From BOG-938 sp035524315 (GTDB lineage Bacteria > Pseudomonadota > Alphaproteobacteria > Caulobacterales > Caulobacteraceae), in contig DATKPD010000067.1 of the NCBI GenBank assembly GCA_035524315.1, positions 23,141 through 87,140 of the forward strand: a DNA stretch of 64,000 nt, given 5' to 3'. Below, one piece after another: positions 31,927 through 39,778 of the stretch (position 1 is the first letter of the stretch; each line of letters opens with the position of its first letter). The notes below the pieces were generated by a model. That model saw only the letters and a list, made by a program, of their open reading frames with translations, was not told the DNA's origin and searched no databases. A program made the position numbers and the translations under genes.

Positions 31927-33237
31927 TTGACCGCCGAAAAGACCCCCGCGCCCCATGAGCCGGCGCATGGCGCCGGCGGCCTGTGGGCCCGACTGAAGGA
32001 GCATCCGCTCGCGCGCGTCGGCCCTGGTCTGATCACAGGCGTGGCGGACGATGATCCCAGCGGCATCGCCACCTATTCCCAGGCGGGCGCTCAGTTCGGC
32101 CTGAACGTGCTTTGGACCATGCCGTTCAGTTTTCCGCTGATGGCCGCCGTCCAATCGATGTGCGCCCGGATCGGCAGGGTTTCGGGCCGGGGTTTGGCGG
32201 CGAACATCAAGGTCGCCTTTCCGCCGATCGTGCTGCGCGGCGTGGTGGTTCTGCTGCTCCTGGCCAACACGCTCAACATCGCCGCGGACGTCGCCGCCAT
32301 GGGCGAGGTGGCGGAACTGGTGACGGGCGTTAACCGCCACCTGATGACGGTCGTGTTCGTCGTGGGCACCCTGCTGCTGCAGGTCTTCGTGCCCTATCAC
32401 CGGTACATCAACTACCTGAAATGGCTGACCTTGTCGCTGCTGGCCTATGCGGGCGTGCTGTTCACGGTGCATGTGCCGTGGGGGCAGGTGGCCTTGCGCA
32501 CCGTGTGGCCCAAGATGGCGCTGGACGCCCAGACCGCGACCGTGGTGGTGGGCGTTTTCGGCACCACCATCAGTCCCTACCTGTTCTTCTGGCAAGCCTC
32601 CGAAGAGGTCGAGGACATGCAGATCCGCCATAGCGCCGCACTCCTTGGCGATAGCGCGTCCGCGCCGCCCGAACTGCGCCGGATCCGGTGGGATACCTGG
32701 AGCGGAATGCTCTACTCCAACCTCTCGGCCTATTTCATCATGCTGGCCACCGCCGTGACCCTGCATGCCGCCGGCGTGACCGAGATCCAGACTGCGGCCC
32801 AGGCGGCAAGCGCGCTGCGGCCGCTGGCGGGCGACTTCGCCTTTCTCCTGTTCGCGCTGGGCATATTGGGCGTCGGCCTGATCGGCGTGCCCGTGTTGGC
32901 CGGTTCGGGCGGATACGCCATGGCGGAGGCGATGGGCTGGGCATGGGGCCTGGAGCGCAGGACGCGCGACGCCCGCGGCTTCTATGGCGTGATCGCCGTA
33001 AGCGTTCTGCTCGGCCTGGTGATTCAGTACTCGCCGATCAGCCCGATGCGGGCGCTGTTCTGGAGCGCGGTCGTCAACGGCGTCGTCGCTGTGCCGCTGC
33101 TGATCGTGATCATTCTTCTGGCGTCCAGGCGCTCGGTCATGGGGCCCTATACGGCCAGTCCCACCCTGGTTGTGCTGGGCTGGCTCGCGACGGGCGTGAT
33201 GGGTCTGGCGGCGATCATGATGTTTCTGCCGCATTGA
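31927..33237 (+). CDS. Nramp-family metal transporter, divergent motif type
   Basis: A 436-aa protein with about eleven membrane helices. The start is TTG at 31927, behind GGAGGGA. Helix 1 has DDDPSGIATYSQAGAQFG where classic Nramp proteins have DPGN, and helix 6 has TTISPYLFFWQASEEVED where the classic form has an MPH motif. Thus the Asn and Met that bind transition metals are absent. The family fold is clear, but the ion could differ from Mn or Fe; Mg is possible since Nramp-related Mg carriers also lack these residues. It follows the FixK-like gene by 38 bp. Confidence 0.82.
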   Translation: MTAEKTPAPHEPAHGAGGLWARLKEHPLARVGPGLITGVADDDPSGIATYSQAGAQFGLNVLWTMPFSFPLMAAVQSMCARIGRVSGRGLAANIKVAFPPIVLRGVVVLLLLANTLNIAADVAAMGEVAELVTGVNRHLMTVVFVVGTLLLQVFVPYHRYINYLKWLTLSLLAYAGVLFTVHVPWGQVALRTVWPKMALDAQTATVVVGVFGTTISPYLFFWQASEEVEDMQIRHSAALLGDSASAPPELRRIRWDTWSGMLYSNLSAYFIMLATAVTLHAAGVTEIQTAAQAASALRPLAGDFAFLLFALGILGVGLIGVPVLAGSGGYAMAEAMGWAWGLERRTRDARGFYGVIAVSVLLGLVIQYSPISPMRALFWSAVVNGVVAVPLLIVIILLASRRSVMGPYTASPTLVVLGWLATGVMGLAAIMMFLPH

Positions 33238-33249
33238 GCGGGGGCAACG

Positions 33250-34440
33250 CTATCCCGGGGCGCTGGCGTCGGCGAGCAAGGTCCAGGCGCTCTGCGCCAG
33301 CACCGCTTCCTCGTCGGTGGGAATAACCCACGCCGCAACGGCGCTGTCGGCCGAACTGATCTTCAAGGCCCCATCCATGTTGGCGCCCGCGTTCAGGCTC
33401 AGGCCAAGCCAGCCAAGGCGATCGGCGAGGCGACCGCGGATGGCGGGGGCGTTTTCGCCGATGCCGGCTGAGAAGACCAGAGCGTCCAACCCGCCCAGGA
33501 CCGCGACCATCGCGCCGATTTCCCGCACCAGACGGTGGATAAAAACATCGATCGCCTCACCGGCCGCGGGGGTCGGGCTGGCGAGAAGGGCGCGCATATC
33601 GCCCGTCGTTCCCGAGACGCCCAGCAGGCCGGATTGGCAGTAGAGCATCCTTTCGATCTCGGCTGCGGACACTCCCGATCTTATCAAATAGAGCACAACG
33701 CCCGGGTCGAGCGTTCCGCATCGGGTGCTCATGACCAGGCCGTCCAAGGCCGAAAAGCTCATGGTCGTCTCGACGCTGACGCCGTCGCGGGTCGCACAAA
33801 GACTGGCGCCGGAGCCCAGATGAGCAAACACCACGCGCTTGCGGGCGACGTCCGGGTCGAGCTCGGCTAAGCGGCGGGTCAGAAAGCTGTAAGACAGTCC
33901 GTGGAAGCCATAGCGCCGCACGCCCCTGGCCTCCCACGCCCGCGGCAGGGCGATGCGTTGGGCGCACGCCGGCATTGTGCGGTGGAACGCCGTGTCGAAA
34001 CACGCGTATTGCCGAGCGGCGGGAAGCGAGGCCGCCGTGAAGCGAGCGACGGCGAGGTTGTGCGGCTGGTGCAGGGGGGCCAGCGAGGACAAGGCGTCCA
34101 GCCGCTCCAAAACGGAGGGGCACAGCGCCGTCGGATCCGAAAACTCGGTCCCGCCGTGCGCGAAGCGGTGGCTGACCGCCACGATCGAACCATGACCGAG
34201 ATGATCCAGCGCCCAGGCCAGAATTTCCCCGGTGAAGCGTTCCAGATCGGCGCCGGCCGAGGGTTCGTCGTGCGCCTCCAGAATCTCGCCGTTGCTCGCC
34301 CGGACCCAGAACCGGCGCTGATCGCCGTCATTGACAACCGCGCCGCGAAATCGCGCGACGGGGCCTTCCGGCTCGACGGCGAACACGGCGAATTTGATGC
34401 TCGACGACCCGGCGTTCAGACTAAGGATGAAATCCGCCAT
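33250..34440 (-). CDS. ackA: Acetate kinase
   Basis: A 396-aa ASKHA-fold kinase converting acetyl phosphate and ADP to acetate and ATP. The signatures are LSLNAGSSSIKFAVF at the N-terminus, VSHRFAHGG, VFAHLGSGASLCA and GTLDPG. Length is normal for the family. It starts 2 bp after the stop of the phosphotransacetylase gene, the normal Pta-AckA order, giving fermentative ATP. It converges with the Nramp gene. Confidence 0.93.
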   Translation of the reverse strand: MADFILSLNAGSSSIKFAVFAVEPEGPVARFRGAVVNDGDQRRFWVRASNGEILEAHDEPSAGADLERFTGEILAWALDHLGHGSIVAVSHRFAHGGTEFSDPTALCPSVLERLDALSSLAPLHQPHNLAVARFTAASLPAARQYACFDTAFHRTMPACAQRIALPRAWEARGVRRYGFHGLSYSFLTRRLAELDPDVARKRVVFAHLGSGASLCATRDGVSVETTMSFSALDGLVMSTRCGTLDPGVVLYLIRSGVSAAEIERMLYCQSGLLGVSGTTGDMRALLASPTPAAGEAIDVFIHRLVREIGAMVAVLGGLDALVFSAGIGENAPAIRGRLADRLGWLGLSLNAGANMDGALKISSADSAVAAWVIPTDEEAVLAQSAWTLLADASAPG

Positions 34441-34442
34441 GG

Positions 34443-35399
34443 TTAGCGCCGGGCTGTGGGCGCCAGGCCCAGGCTATGCGCCGACAACACCGCCATGGCG
34501 CACGAGGTGACCCGCGCCTGTTGGCTGTCCGCGCGGCTGGTCAGGACGATCGGCGCGCGGGCGCCGACCACCACGCCGGCCGCATGACCGCCGACCATGA
34601 AGGTGAGTTGCTTGGCCAGAATATTGCCGGCCATCAGATCGGGCGCGACCAGGATGTCCGCCAGTCCCGCGACCCGTGAGACGATGCCCTTTTCGCGCGC
34701 CGCCTCGAGGCTGATCGCGTTGTCCATCGCCAGCGGCCCGTCGAGCAAGCCGCCGGTGATCTGGCCGCGATCCGCCATCTTGCACAGCGCCGCCGCCTCC
34801 ACGGTCGAGGGCAGCCGGGCGTTGACGGTCTCTATCGCCGACAGGATGGCGACCTTGGGCTCGCGAAAGCCCAGGACGAGGGCCAAGTCGATGGCGTTCT
34901 GGACGATGTCGCGCTTGGCGTCCAGGTCGGGCGCGATGTTGATCGCGCCATCGGTGATCAAAAGCGGCCGCGGATAGCTGTCGACTTCGATCAAGTAGAC
35001 GTGGCTCAGGCGCCGGTCGGTGCGCAGTCCGGTGTCCCGCGCAAGCACCTCATGCATCAGCTCGTCGGTGTGCAGCGACCCCTTCATCAGCAGTCCCGCC
35101 TCGCCGCAGCGCACGAGCGCCACGGCGCGCGCCGCCGCGGCGTGACTGTGAGGCGTGGGCTCGCGGCGAAAGCGGCGAATGTCCACGCCGGCGGCGTCGG
35201 CTGCCGCTTGAATCTTGTCTTCAGGACCGACGAGGATGGGGTCGATCAGGCCGAGTTCGGCGGCCTCGACCACCGCCTCGATCGCCACGGGATCGCACGG
35301 ATGCGCGATCGCCGACCGGATGGGCGCGAGGGACTTGCACCGGAGCATCAGCTCCGCGCTGAACGGCCAAGCTCCAGCGGTGGGCGCAGGCTGATCCAT
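34443..35399 (-). CDS. Phosphate acetyl/butyryltransferase
   Basis: A 318-aa PTA_PTB-family enzyme that exchanges CoA for phosphate on an acyl group. Segments include AIAHPCDPVAIEAVVEAAEL, LLMKGSLHTDELMHEVL, ITDGAINIAPDLDAK and GLADILVAPDLMAGNILAKQ. It is the short form without a MaoC-type N-terminal domain. The acceptor is probably acetyl-CoA because ackA follows by 2 bp, but butyryl or other acyl groups are possible. The 120-aa gene lies 52 bp upstream in the same direction and may share its promoter. Confidence 0.88.
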   Translation of the reverse strand: MDQPAPTAGAWPFSAELMLRCKSLAPIRSAIAHPCDPVAIEAVVEAAELGLIDPILVGPEDKIQAAADAAGVDIRRFRREPTPHSHAAAARAVALVRCGEAGLLMKGSLHTDELMHEVLARDTGLRTDRRLSHVYLIEVDSYPRPLLITDGAINIAPDLDAKRDIVQNAIDLALVLGFREPKVAILSAIETVNARLPSTVEAAALCKMADRGQITGGLLDGPLAMDNAISLEAAREKGIVSRVAGLADILVAPDLMAGNILAKQLTFMVGGHAAGVVVGARAPIVLTSRADSQQARVTSCAMAVLSAHSLGLAPTARR

Positions 35400-35451
35400 G
35401 TCGCGGGCTTTCGTGCGGGCGCCCGGCGGGCGGGCCGATTGTAAAACGGGT

Positions 35452-35814
35452 CTAGTCGATGCCCGGCCCGGCCGACGTGGTTAGCGGGCCGCCGGGGGCG
35501 CTAGCCTTGGGCGGAGCATGTGGCGGGGGCGACGCCTTGGCGAAAATCGCCAGGCAGTCGAGGTAGGGGGCCATGGCCATATCCCACATCGTCTTGGCGT
35601 CACGCCCATTCAACTGCGCCCAGGTTCGGCCTTCTTCGCGCCACGCGTCCAGGGCCGACGCGGCCCGGGCCATGGCGTCCAGATACAGATGGACGTTCTG
35701 TTCGATATGGTGGCGAAGCATGACAAACTCGGGGGAGACTTCCGGCGTGGTTGACCCGGCGGCGGCATTGGCGCCGCGCGGCTTGGGATCGGCCTCGGTT
35801 TGATCGGTCGTCAT
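35452..35814 (-). CDS. Unknown 120-aa protein upstream of pta-ackA
   Basis: I do not recognise a family. The middle (about 28-90) is a helical region: EFVMLRHHIEQNVHLYLDAM, then ALDAWREEGRTWAQLNGRDA, then a MWDMAMAPYLDCLAIF helix. The ends are proline- and alanine-rich and look disordered. The overall form resembles phasin-like or helical-bundle proteins, but no signature proves it. A degenerate FNR box lies 54 bp upstream, at the spacing seen elsewhere in the cluster, so it may start the pta-ackA transcript. Confidence 0.65.
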   Translation of the reverse strand: MTTDQTEADPKPRGANAAAGSTTPEVSPEFVMLRHHIEQNVHLYLDAMARAASALDAWREEGRTWAQLNGRDAKTMWDMAMAPYLDCLAIFAKASPPPHAPPKASAPGGPLTTSAGPGID

Positions 35815-35867
35815 GGCTTTGCCTCTCTGGTTGAGCGCGATCCTGCGACCGCTCGCAGGCCGGCGCC

Positions 35868-35881
35868 TTGCGCTGGATCAC
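35868..35881 (-). promoter_or_regulatory. Degenerate FNR/FixK box upstream of the 120-aa gene
   Basis: TTGCGCTGGATCAC has the ATCA half and a TTGC half but ends in C rather than A. The centre lies 60 bp before the start at 35814. Confidence 0.35.
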
Positions 35882-35925
35882 ATAGGCGGCGGGGGCCGGC
35901 GCTGAGGGGTCGCGCCGGCCCCTCG

Positions 35926-36963
35926 TTACGCTTCGATCAGCACCTTCAGGGCGCGCGTGTCGGCCGCGTGGCCAAAGGTCTCGTAGGCGCTGAGGATGTC
36001 GTCGAGGTTGAAGCGATGGGTAATCAGCCTGGCCGGGTCGATCTTCTTCGACTGCACCGTCTTGAGCAGCAGCGGCGTGGTGACCGTATCGACAAGGCGG
36101 GTCGTGATCGAGATATTCTCCGACCACAGACGTTCGAGGTGGAGGTCCACCTTGACGCCGTGCACGCCGACGTTGGCGATCACACCGCCAGCGGCCACGA
36201 TCTCTTCGCACAGCGCAAACGTGACGGGCAAGCCGACCGCTTCGATGGCTGCGTCGACGCCGCGGCCCGCCGTGAGCGCCTTCACGGCATCGGCGGCCCG
36301 GCCATCGGCGCTGTTGATCGTGTGGGTGGCGCCGAACCGCTTGGCGACCTCCAGGCGATTGTCGTCCAGATCAATCATCACGATTTGGGCCGGCGAATAG
36401 AACTGAGCCGTCAATAGGGTGGCCAGACCGATCGGCCCCGCGCCGACGATGGCCACGGTCGAACCGGGCGCGACCTTGCCGTTCAACACCCCGCATTCGT
36501 AGCCGGTCGGCAGGATGTCGCTGAGCATCACCAGGGCGTCCTCGTCGGCGCCTTCGGGAATGGGGTAGAGACTGGTGTCCGCATGGGGAATGCGGACGAA
36601 TTCGGCCTGGGTGCCGTCGATCTTGTTGCCGAGAATCCAGCCCCCTGTCGTGCAGTGAGAGTACATCCCCTTGCGGCAGGACTCGCACTTTCCGCAGGCG
36701 GTGATGCACGAGATCAGGACGCGGTCGCCTGGCTTGAACGCGCTGACGCCGACGCCCACGGCGTCGATCACGCCCACGCCTTCGTGGCCGAGGATCCGGC
36801 CCGGCGCGCAGGTCGGAACATCGCCCTTGAGGATATGCAGGTCCGTGCCGCAGATGGTGGTCTTGGTCAGCCGGACGATGGCGTCGCCGGGGTCCTGCAG
36901 CACGGGTTTGGCGCGCTCCTCAAGCGCCTTGAGGCCTGGGCCGTTATAAACGAGCGCCTTCAT
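35926..36963 (-). CDS. Zinc-dependent alcohol dehydrogenase family protein
   Basis: A 345-aa medium-chain dehydrogenase. The catalytic zinc region is TTICGTDLHILKGD with GHEGVGV following; the structural zinc is held by CGKCESCRKGMYSHC; the cofactor site is IVGAGPIGLATLL. I chose the ATG at 36963 since it follows GAAGG and gives the usual MKALVYNGPG start; a longer frame from 37029 lacks support. A perfect FNR box lies 65 bp upstream. A fermentative redox role (aldehyde or alcohol turnover) fits the pta-ackA neighbours; substrate is not known. Confidence 0.88.
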   Translation of the reverse strand: MKALVYNGPGLKALEERAKPVLQDPGDAIVRLTKTTICGTDLHILKGDVPTCAPGRILGHEGVGVIDAVGVGVSAFKPGDRVLISCITACGKCESCRKGMYSHCTTGGWILGNKIDGTQAEFVRIPHADTSLYPIPEGADEDALVMLSDILPTGYECGVLNGKVAPGSTVAIVGAGPIGLATLLTAQFYSPAQIVMIDLDDNRLEVAKRFGATHTINSADGRAADAVKALTAGRGVDAAIEAVGLPVTFALCEEIVAAGGVIANVGVHGVKVDLHLERLWSENISITTRLVDTVTTPLLLKTVQSKKIDPARLITHRFNLDDILSAYETFGHAADTRALKVLIEA

Positions 36964-37028
36964 CGGTTTTCCTTCAGTGGAGTTCGCGTCCACGGGCTGA
37001 AGGATGGCCCGATGGGCGAACGTCCGCA

Positions 37029-37042
37029 TTGATGGCGATCAA
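37029..37042 (-). promoter_or_regulatory. FNR/FixK box upstream of the alcohol dehydrogenase gene
   Basis: TTGATGGCGATCAA is a perfect TTGAT-N4-ATCAA palindrome. The centre lies 72 bp before the chosen ATG at 36963, fitting activation from about -41 with a short leader. Confidence 0.8.
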
Positions 37043-37070
37043 CGGCAAGGTCGGTCGCGGCCCTTTGTTC

Positions 37071-38045
37071 TCAGGCCGCCCAGTACATGAAGCCCATGCC
37101 CTCGCCGGTGCCCGCCTCGGTCCGATAGCAGGGGACGTAATCGACCAGCGTCATCTTGGCGGCGCTGTCGGCCATCGCGGCGAGCACGGGAACGTACAGT
37201 TTCAGCTCGGAATTGCCCGATTGATAGTTGCGATCGTCCAAGGCCGCCAAGCCGTCGAAATCGTAGGCGCCCATCAGGTCGATGAACGTCCTGTCGAGGT
37301 CTTCGTCACAGACGAAATGCGATAGTCCACCCGACGCGATGATCGCCACCGTCTGGTCGCTGTCCCACGACTTGATCGCGGACAGCAGAGCCTTGCCGAA
37401 GGCGATGCTGCGGGCCATGGACGGCTGGTTCGGCGGATAGAAGGTGTTCATGAACACCGGCACGTTCGGCGGGACGTCGTCGCCCATGATCTGGTGATAG
37501 ATGAAGCCATAGGCATGGGGCACGATCGGCTTGCCCCGCATCCAGGTGTTGGCCGGCCACCGGGCTATGTCGGCCAGGTCGAAGTCGTCCGCCGCCAGGG
37601 CCTTGATGATGTGGTTCGCCAACTCGGGGTGGCCTGGATGCACGGCCGGGTGGTCAGGGGCGTATACGGACCGCTGCGGCGGCCCGTTGACGATTTCGGC
37701 GCCGGTGTAGACCGCCAGAGACGGGGTCGTCTCTATGAAGATTTCCTTCTGATCCTTGCCGATGATCACCGCCACGTCGGGCTTATTCGCCGCGTAGAAC
37801 TGGCGCATCGTGTTTAAGGCGTCGGCGCAGCGATCGGCGCGCATTCGGCGCTCATCGATCGACAGAAGGGGCGCGAATCCCTCATGCCGCCGTTCGGCCT
37901 CCAGTTCCGCATAGGTCCAACTCTTCTGACGAAACCACAACGCCGGGTTGCGGCGATCCCTCGCCCCGTCCTCAAGCCATGTCTCGGCGGGTTTGCCCAA
38001 CATCCCGCTGTGCGGGACAGCCATTCCAAATCCAATGCGCGCCAT
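37071..38045 (-). CDS. LigB-family extradiol dioxygenase-like protein with altered metal site
   Basis: A 324-aa protein of the LigB superfamily. One metal-site His is kept in FGMAVPHSGML and the GGLSH motif is present (IASGGLSHFV), but where classic LigB has NDH this protein has IIGKDQKEIF, so the second His iron ligand is Gln. A subgroup of LigB relatives has the same DQ pattern. Whether it cleaves rings is therefore uncertain. The ATG at 38045 is preceded by a perfect FNR box 54 bp upstream, odd for an oxygen-using enzyme. It diverges from hemN. Confidence 0.8.
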   Translation of the reverse strand: MARIGFGMAVPHSGMLGKPAETWLEDGARDRRNPALWFRQKSWTYAELEAERRHEGFAPLLSIDERRMRADRCADALNTMRQFYAANKPDVAVIIGKDQKEIFIETTPSLAVYTGAEIVNGPPQRSVYAPDHPAVHPGHPELANHIIKALAADDFDLADIARWPANTWMRGKPIVPHAYGFIYHQIMGDDVPPNVPVFMNTFYPPNQPSMARSIAFGKALLSAIKSWDSDQTVAIIASGGLSHFVCDEDLDRTFIDLMGAYDFDGLAALDDRNYQSGNSELKLYVPVLAAMADSAAKMTLVDYVPCYRTEAGTGEGMGFMYWAA

Positions 38046-38099
38046 GGTCTGTCCTTTGCTGGCTTTTGCCCAGGATTCGCCATGGCGGCCCGCCCGACA

Positions 38100-38113
38100 T
38101 TGACGGGGATCAA
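38100..38113 (-). promoter_or_regulatory. FNR/FixK box upstream of the LigB-like gene
   Basis: TTGACGGGGATCAA matches TTGAY-N4-RTCAA perfectly. The centre lies 61 bp before the start at 38045. Confidence 0.78.
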
Positions 38114-38159
38114 TCCGCCTCTCGCGATGCAAGGCGGGGGCGACGCCGGCCTGCCCCGG

Positions 38160-38173
38160 TTGACGCGGATCAA
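38160..38173 (+). promoter_or_regulatory. FNR/FixK box upstream of hemN
   Basis: TTGACGCGGATCAA matches TTGAY-N4-RTCAA perfectly. The centre is 70 bp before the hemN ATG at 38237. With 38100-38113 this gives each of the divergent genes its own box. Confidence 0.8.
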
Positions 38174-38236
38174 GGCGTGAACCCCTGGCGGGGCTATCGG
38201 ATTGGGATCGACGCGCTGGATAGCGACGGATTCTGC

Positions 38237-39610
38237 ATGACAGCCCCAGCTTCCTCAGACGACCTGCGGTCTGAACGTCACGCGATGCTGCACCGGTACG
38301 ACGGTCGCGCGCCTCGCTACACCAGCTATCCCACGGCGGCCCAGTTCACCGGCGAGGTCGGTCCGGCGACCTATGCGCGCTGGCTGGGCGCGCTCGACCA
38401 CAACGAGCTGGTTTCACTCTACGTGCACCTGCCGTTCTGCGCCCGGCTTTGCTGGTATTGCGGCTGCAACACCCGGGTCGTCCGACGAGGCGAGTCGATC
38501 AGCGACTACGTCCGGTTGCTCGGCGTCGAACTGGACCGGGTGGTCGCCCACTTGCCGGGCCGCTTGCGCGCCAGCGCGATCCACCTGGGCGGGGGCACGC
38601 CCAACGTGACGTCTACTGACGATCTGGCGATGCTGTTCGGATTCCTGCGACGGGTGTTCGAGGTTCCCGCGTCGGCCGAGATCGCCGCTGAGCTCGATCC
38701 TCTGCATCTGACGGCGCGATGGGCCGCCGCCGCCGCCGGCCACGGGCTGACGCGGGCCAGCCTGGGCGTGCAGGACCTGTCGCCGGCGGTGCAGGCCGCC
38801 GTCAATCGCGTCGAGCCGTTCGACGTGGTCGCCCGCGCGTTTGGGCTGCTGCGCGATGTCGGCGTGGAGGCGATCAACGTCGATCTGATGTACGGGCTGC
38901 CGCGGCAACGCACCGCCGATGTGCTGCACACCATCGACCAGGTGGTCACGCTTCGTCCGCAGCGCATCGCCTTGTTCGGCTATGCGCACGTGCCCTGGAT
39001 GAAGCCGCACCAGGGGCTGATCAATACGGCCGAGTTGGCTGGCCCTGAGGAGCGGCTCGACCAGAGCCAGGCGGCGGCTGAGCGTCTCGCGGCGGCGGGG
39101 TATCGGCCCGTCGGCCTGGATCATTTCGCCTTGCCGGACGATCCGCTGGCGACGGACCGCGCGCATCGGAATTTCCAGGGCTACACCACCGACGCGGCTC
39201 GAACCCTGCTCGGGTTCGGCGCCTCGGCCATCGGTCGCTTGCCGCAAGGCTACATTCAAAACCAAACGAGCGAGCTCGATTGGCGCCGGGCTATAGGCTC
39301 GGGAACCCTTGCCACGGCGAAGGGCGTCGCCTTCACCGACGATAATCGTCTGCGAGGCGAGATCATCGAGCGCCTCATGTGCGACTTCGAAGTGGATCTG
39401 GACGCCGTGTGCGCGCAGCACGGCCGCGACAAAAGCGAGCTTGAGCCGGCGCTGTCGCGATGCGGTCAGTTCATCGTAGACGGCGTGATCGCCATCGAGC
39501 GCGGACGGTTGAAGGTCACGCAGACCGGCCGTCCCTTCGTGCGCTCTGTGTGCATGGCGTTCGACGCCTACGCCAACCCGGACGCGCTGATTCATTCACT
39601 GGCGGTGTAG
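38237..39610 (+). CDS. hemN: Oxygen-independent coproporphyrinogen III oxidase
   Basis: A 457-aa radical SAM enzyme of heme synthesis used when oxygen is scarce. Seen: the N-terminal RYTSYPTAAQF, the 4Fe-4S motif CARLCWYCGC in LYVHLPFCARLCWYCGCNTR, the GGGTPN stretch, DLMYGLPRQ, and the C-terminal HemN domain from about residue 370. ATG at 38237 gives the usual length of about 455 aa; no strong ribosome site is visible. It stands alone after a perfect FNR box, the standard regulation of hemN in alphaproteobacteria. Confidence 0.93.
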   Translation: MTAPASSDDLRSERHAMLHRYDGRAPRYTSYPTAAQFTGEVGPATYARWLGALDHNELVSLYVHLPFCARLCWYCGCNTRVVRRGESISDYVRLLGVELDRVVAHLPGRLRASAIHLGGGTPNVTSTDDLAMLFGFLRRVFEVPASAEIAAELDPLHLTARWAAAAAGHGLTRASLGVQDLSPAVQAAVNRVEPFDVVARAFGLLRDVGVEAINVDLMYGLPRQRTADVLHTIDQVVTLRPQRIALFGYAHVPWMKPHQGLINTAELAGPEERLDQSQAAAERLAAAGYRPVGLDHFALPDDPLATDRAHRNFQGYTTDAARTLLGFGASAIGRLPQGYIQNQTSELDWRRAIGSGTLATAKGVAFTDDNRLRGEIIERLMCDFEVDLDAVCAQHGRDKSELEPALSRCGQFIVDGVIAIERGRLKVTQTGRPFVRSVCMAFDAYANPDALIHSLAV

Positions 39611-39665
39611 GGTCTGCCGCCGCACCACGCGGCGCCAGCGCTCGGTTGGCGAAAGTCCAATGGGC

Positions 39666-39696
39666 TGAGCCCGGGCGTTTTGCGCGCCCGGGCTCA
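39666..39696. terminator. 12-bp hairpin between convergent hemN and TolB-like gene
   Basis: TGAGCCCGGGCG pairs perfectly with CGCCCGGGCTCA over a 7-base loop. It lacks a T run, but its place between two converging ends makes a two-way terminator likely. Confidence 0.5.
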
Positions 39697-39778
39697 ATGA
39701 GATGTCGTCATGCCGGCGCAAGCGCGATCGGGCCAAGTCGGCGCCCGTCGCCGGCTTGGCCCGCGCCTTGGTCTGCGG

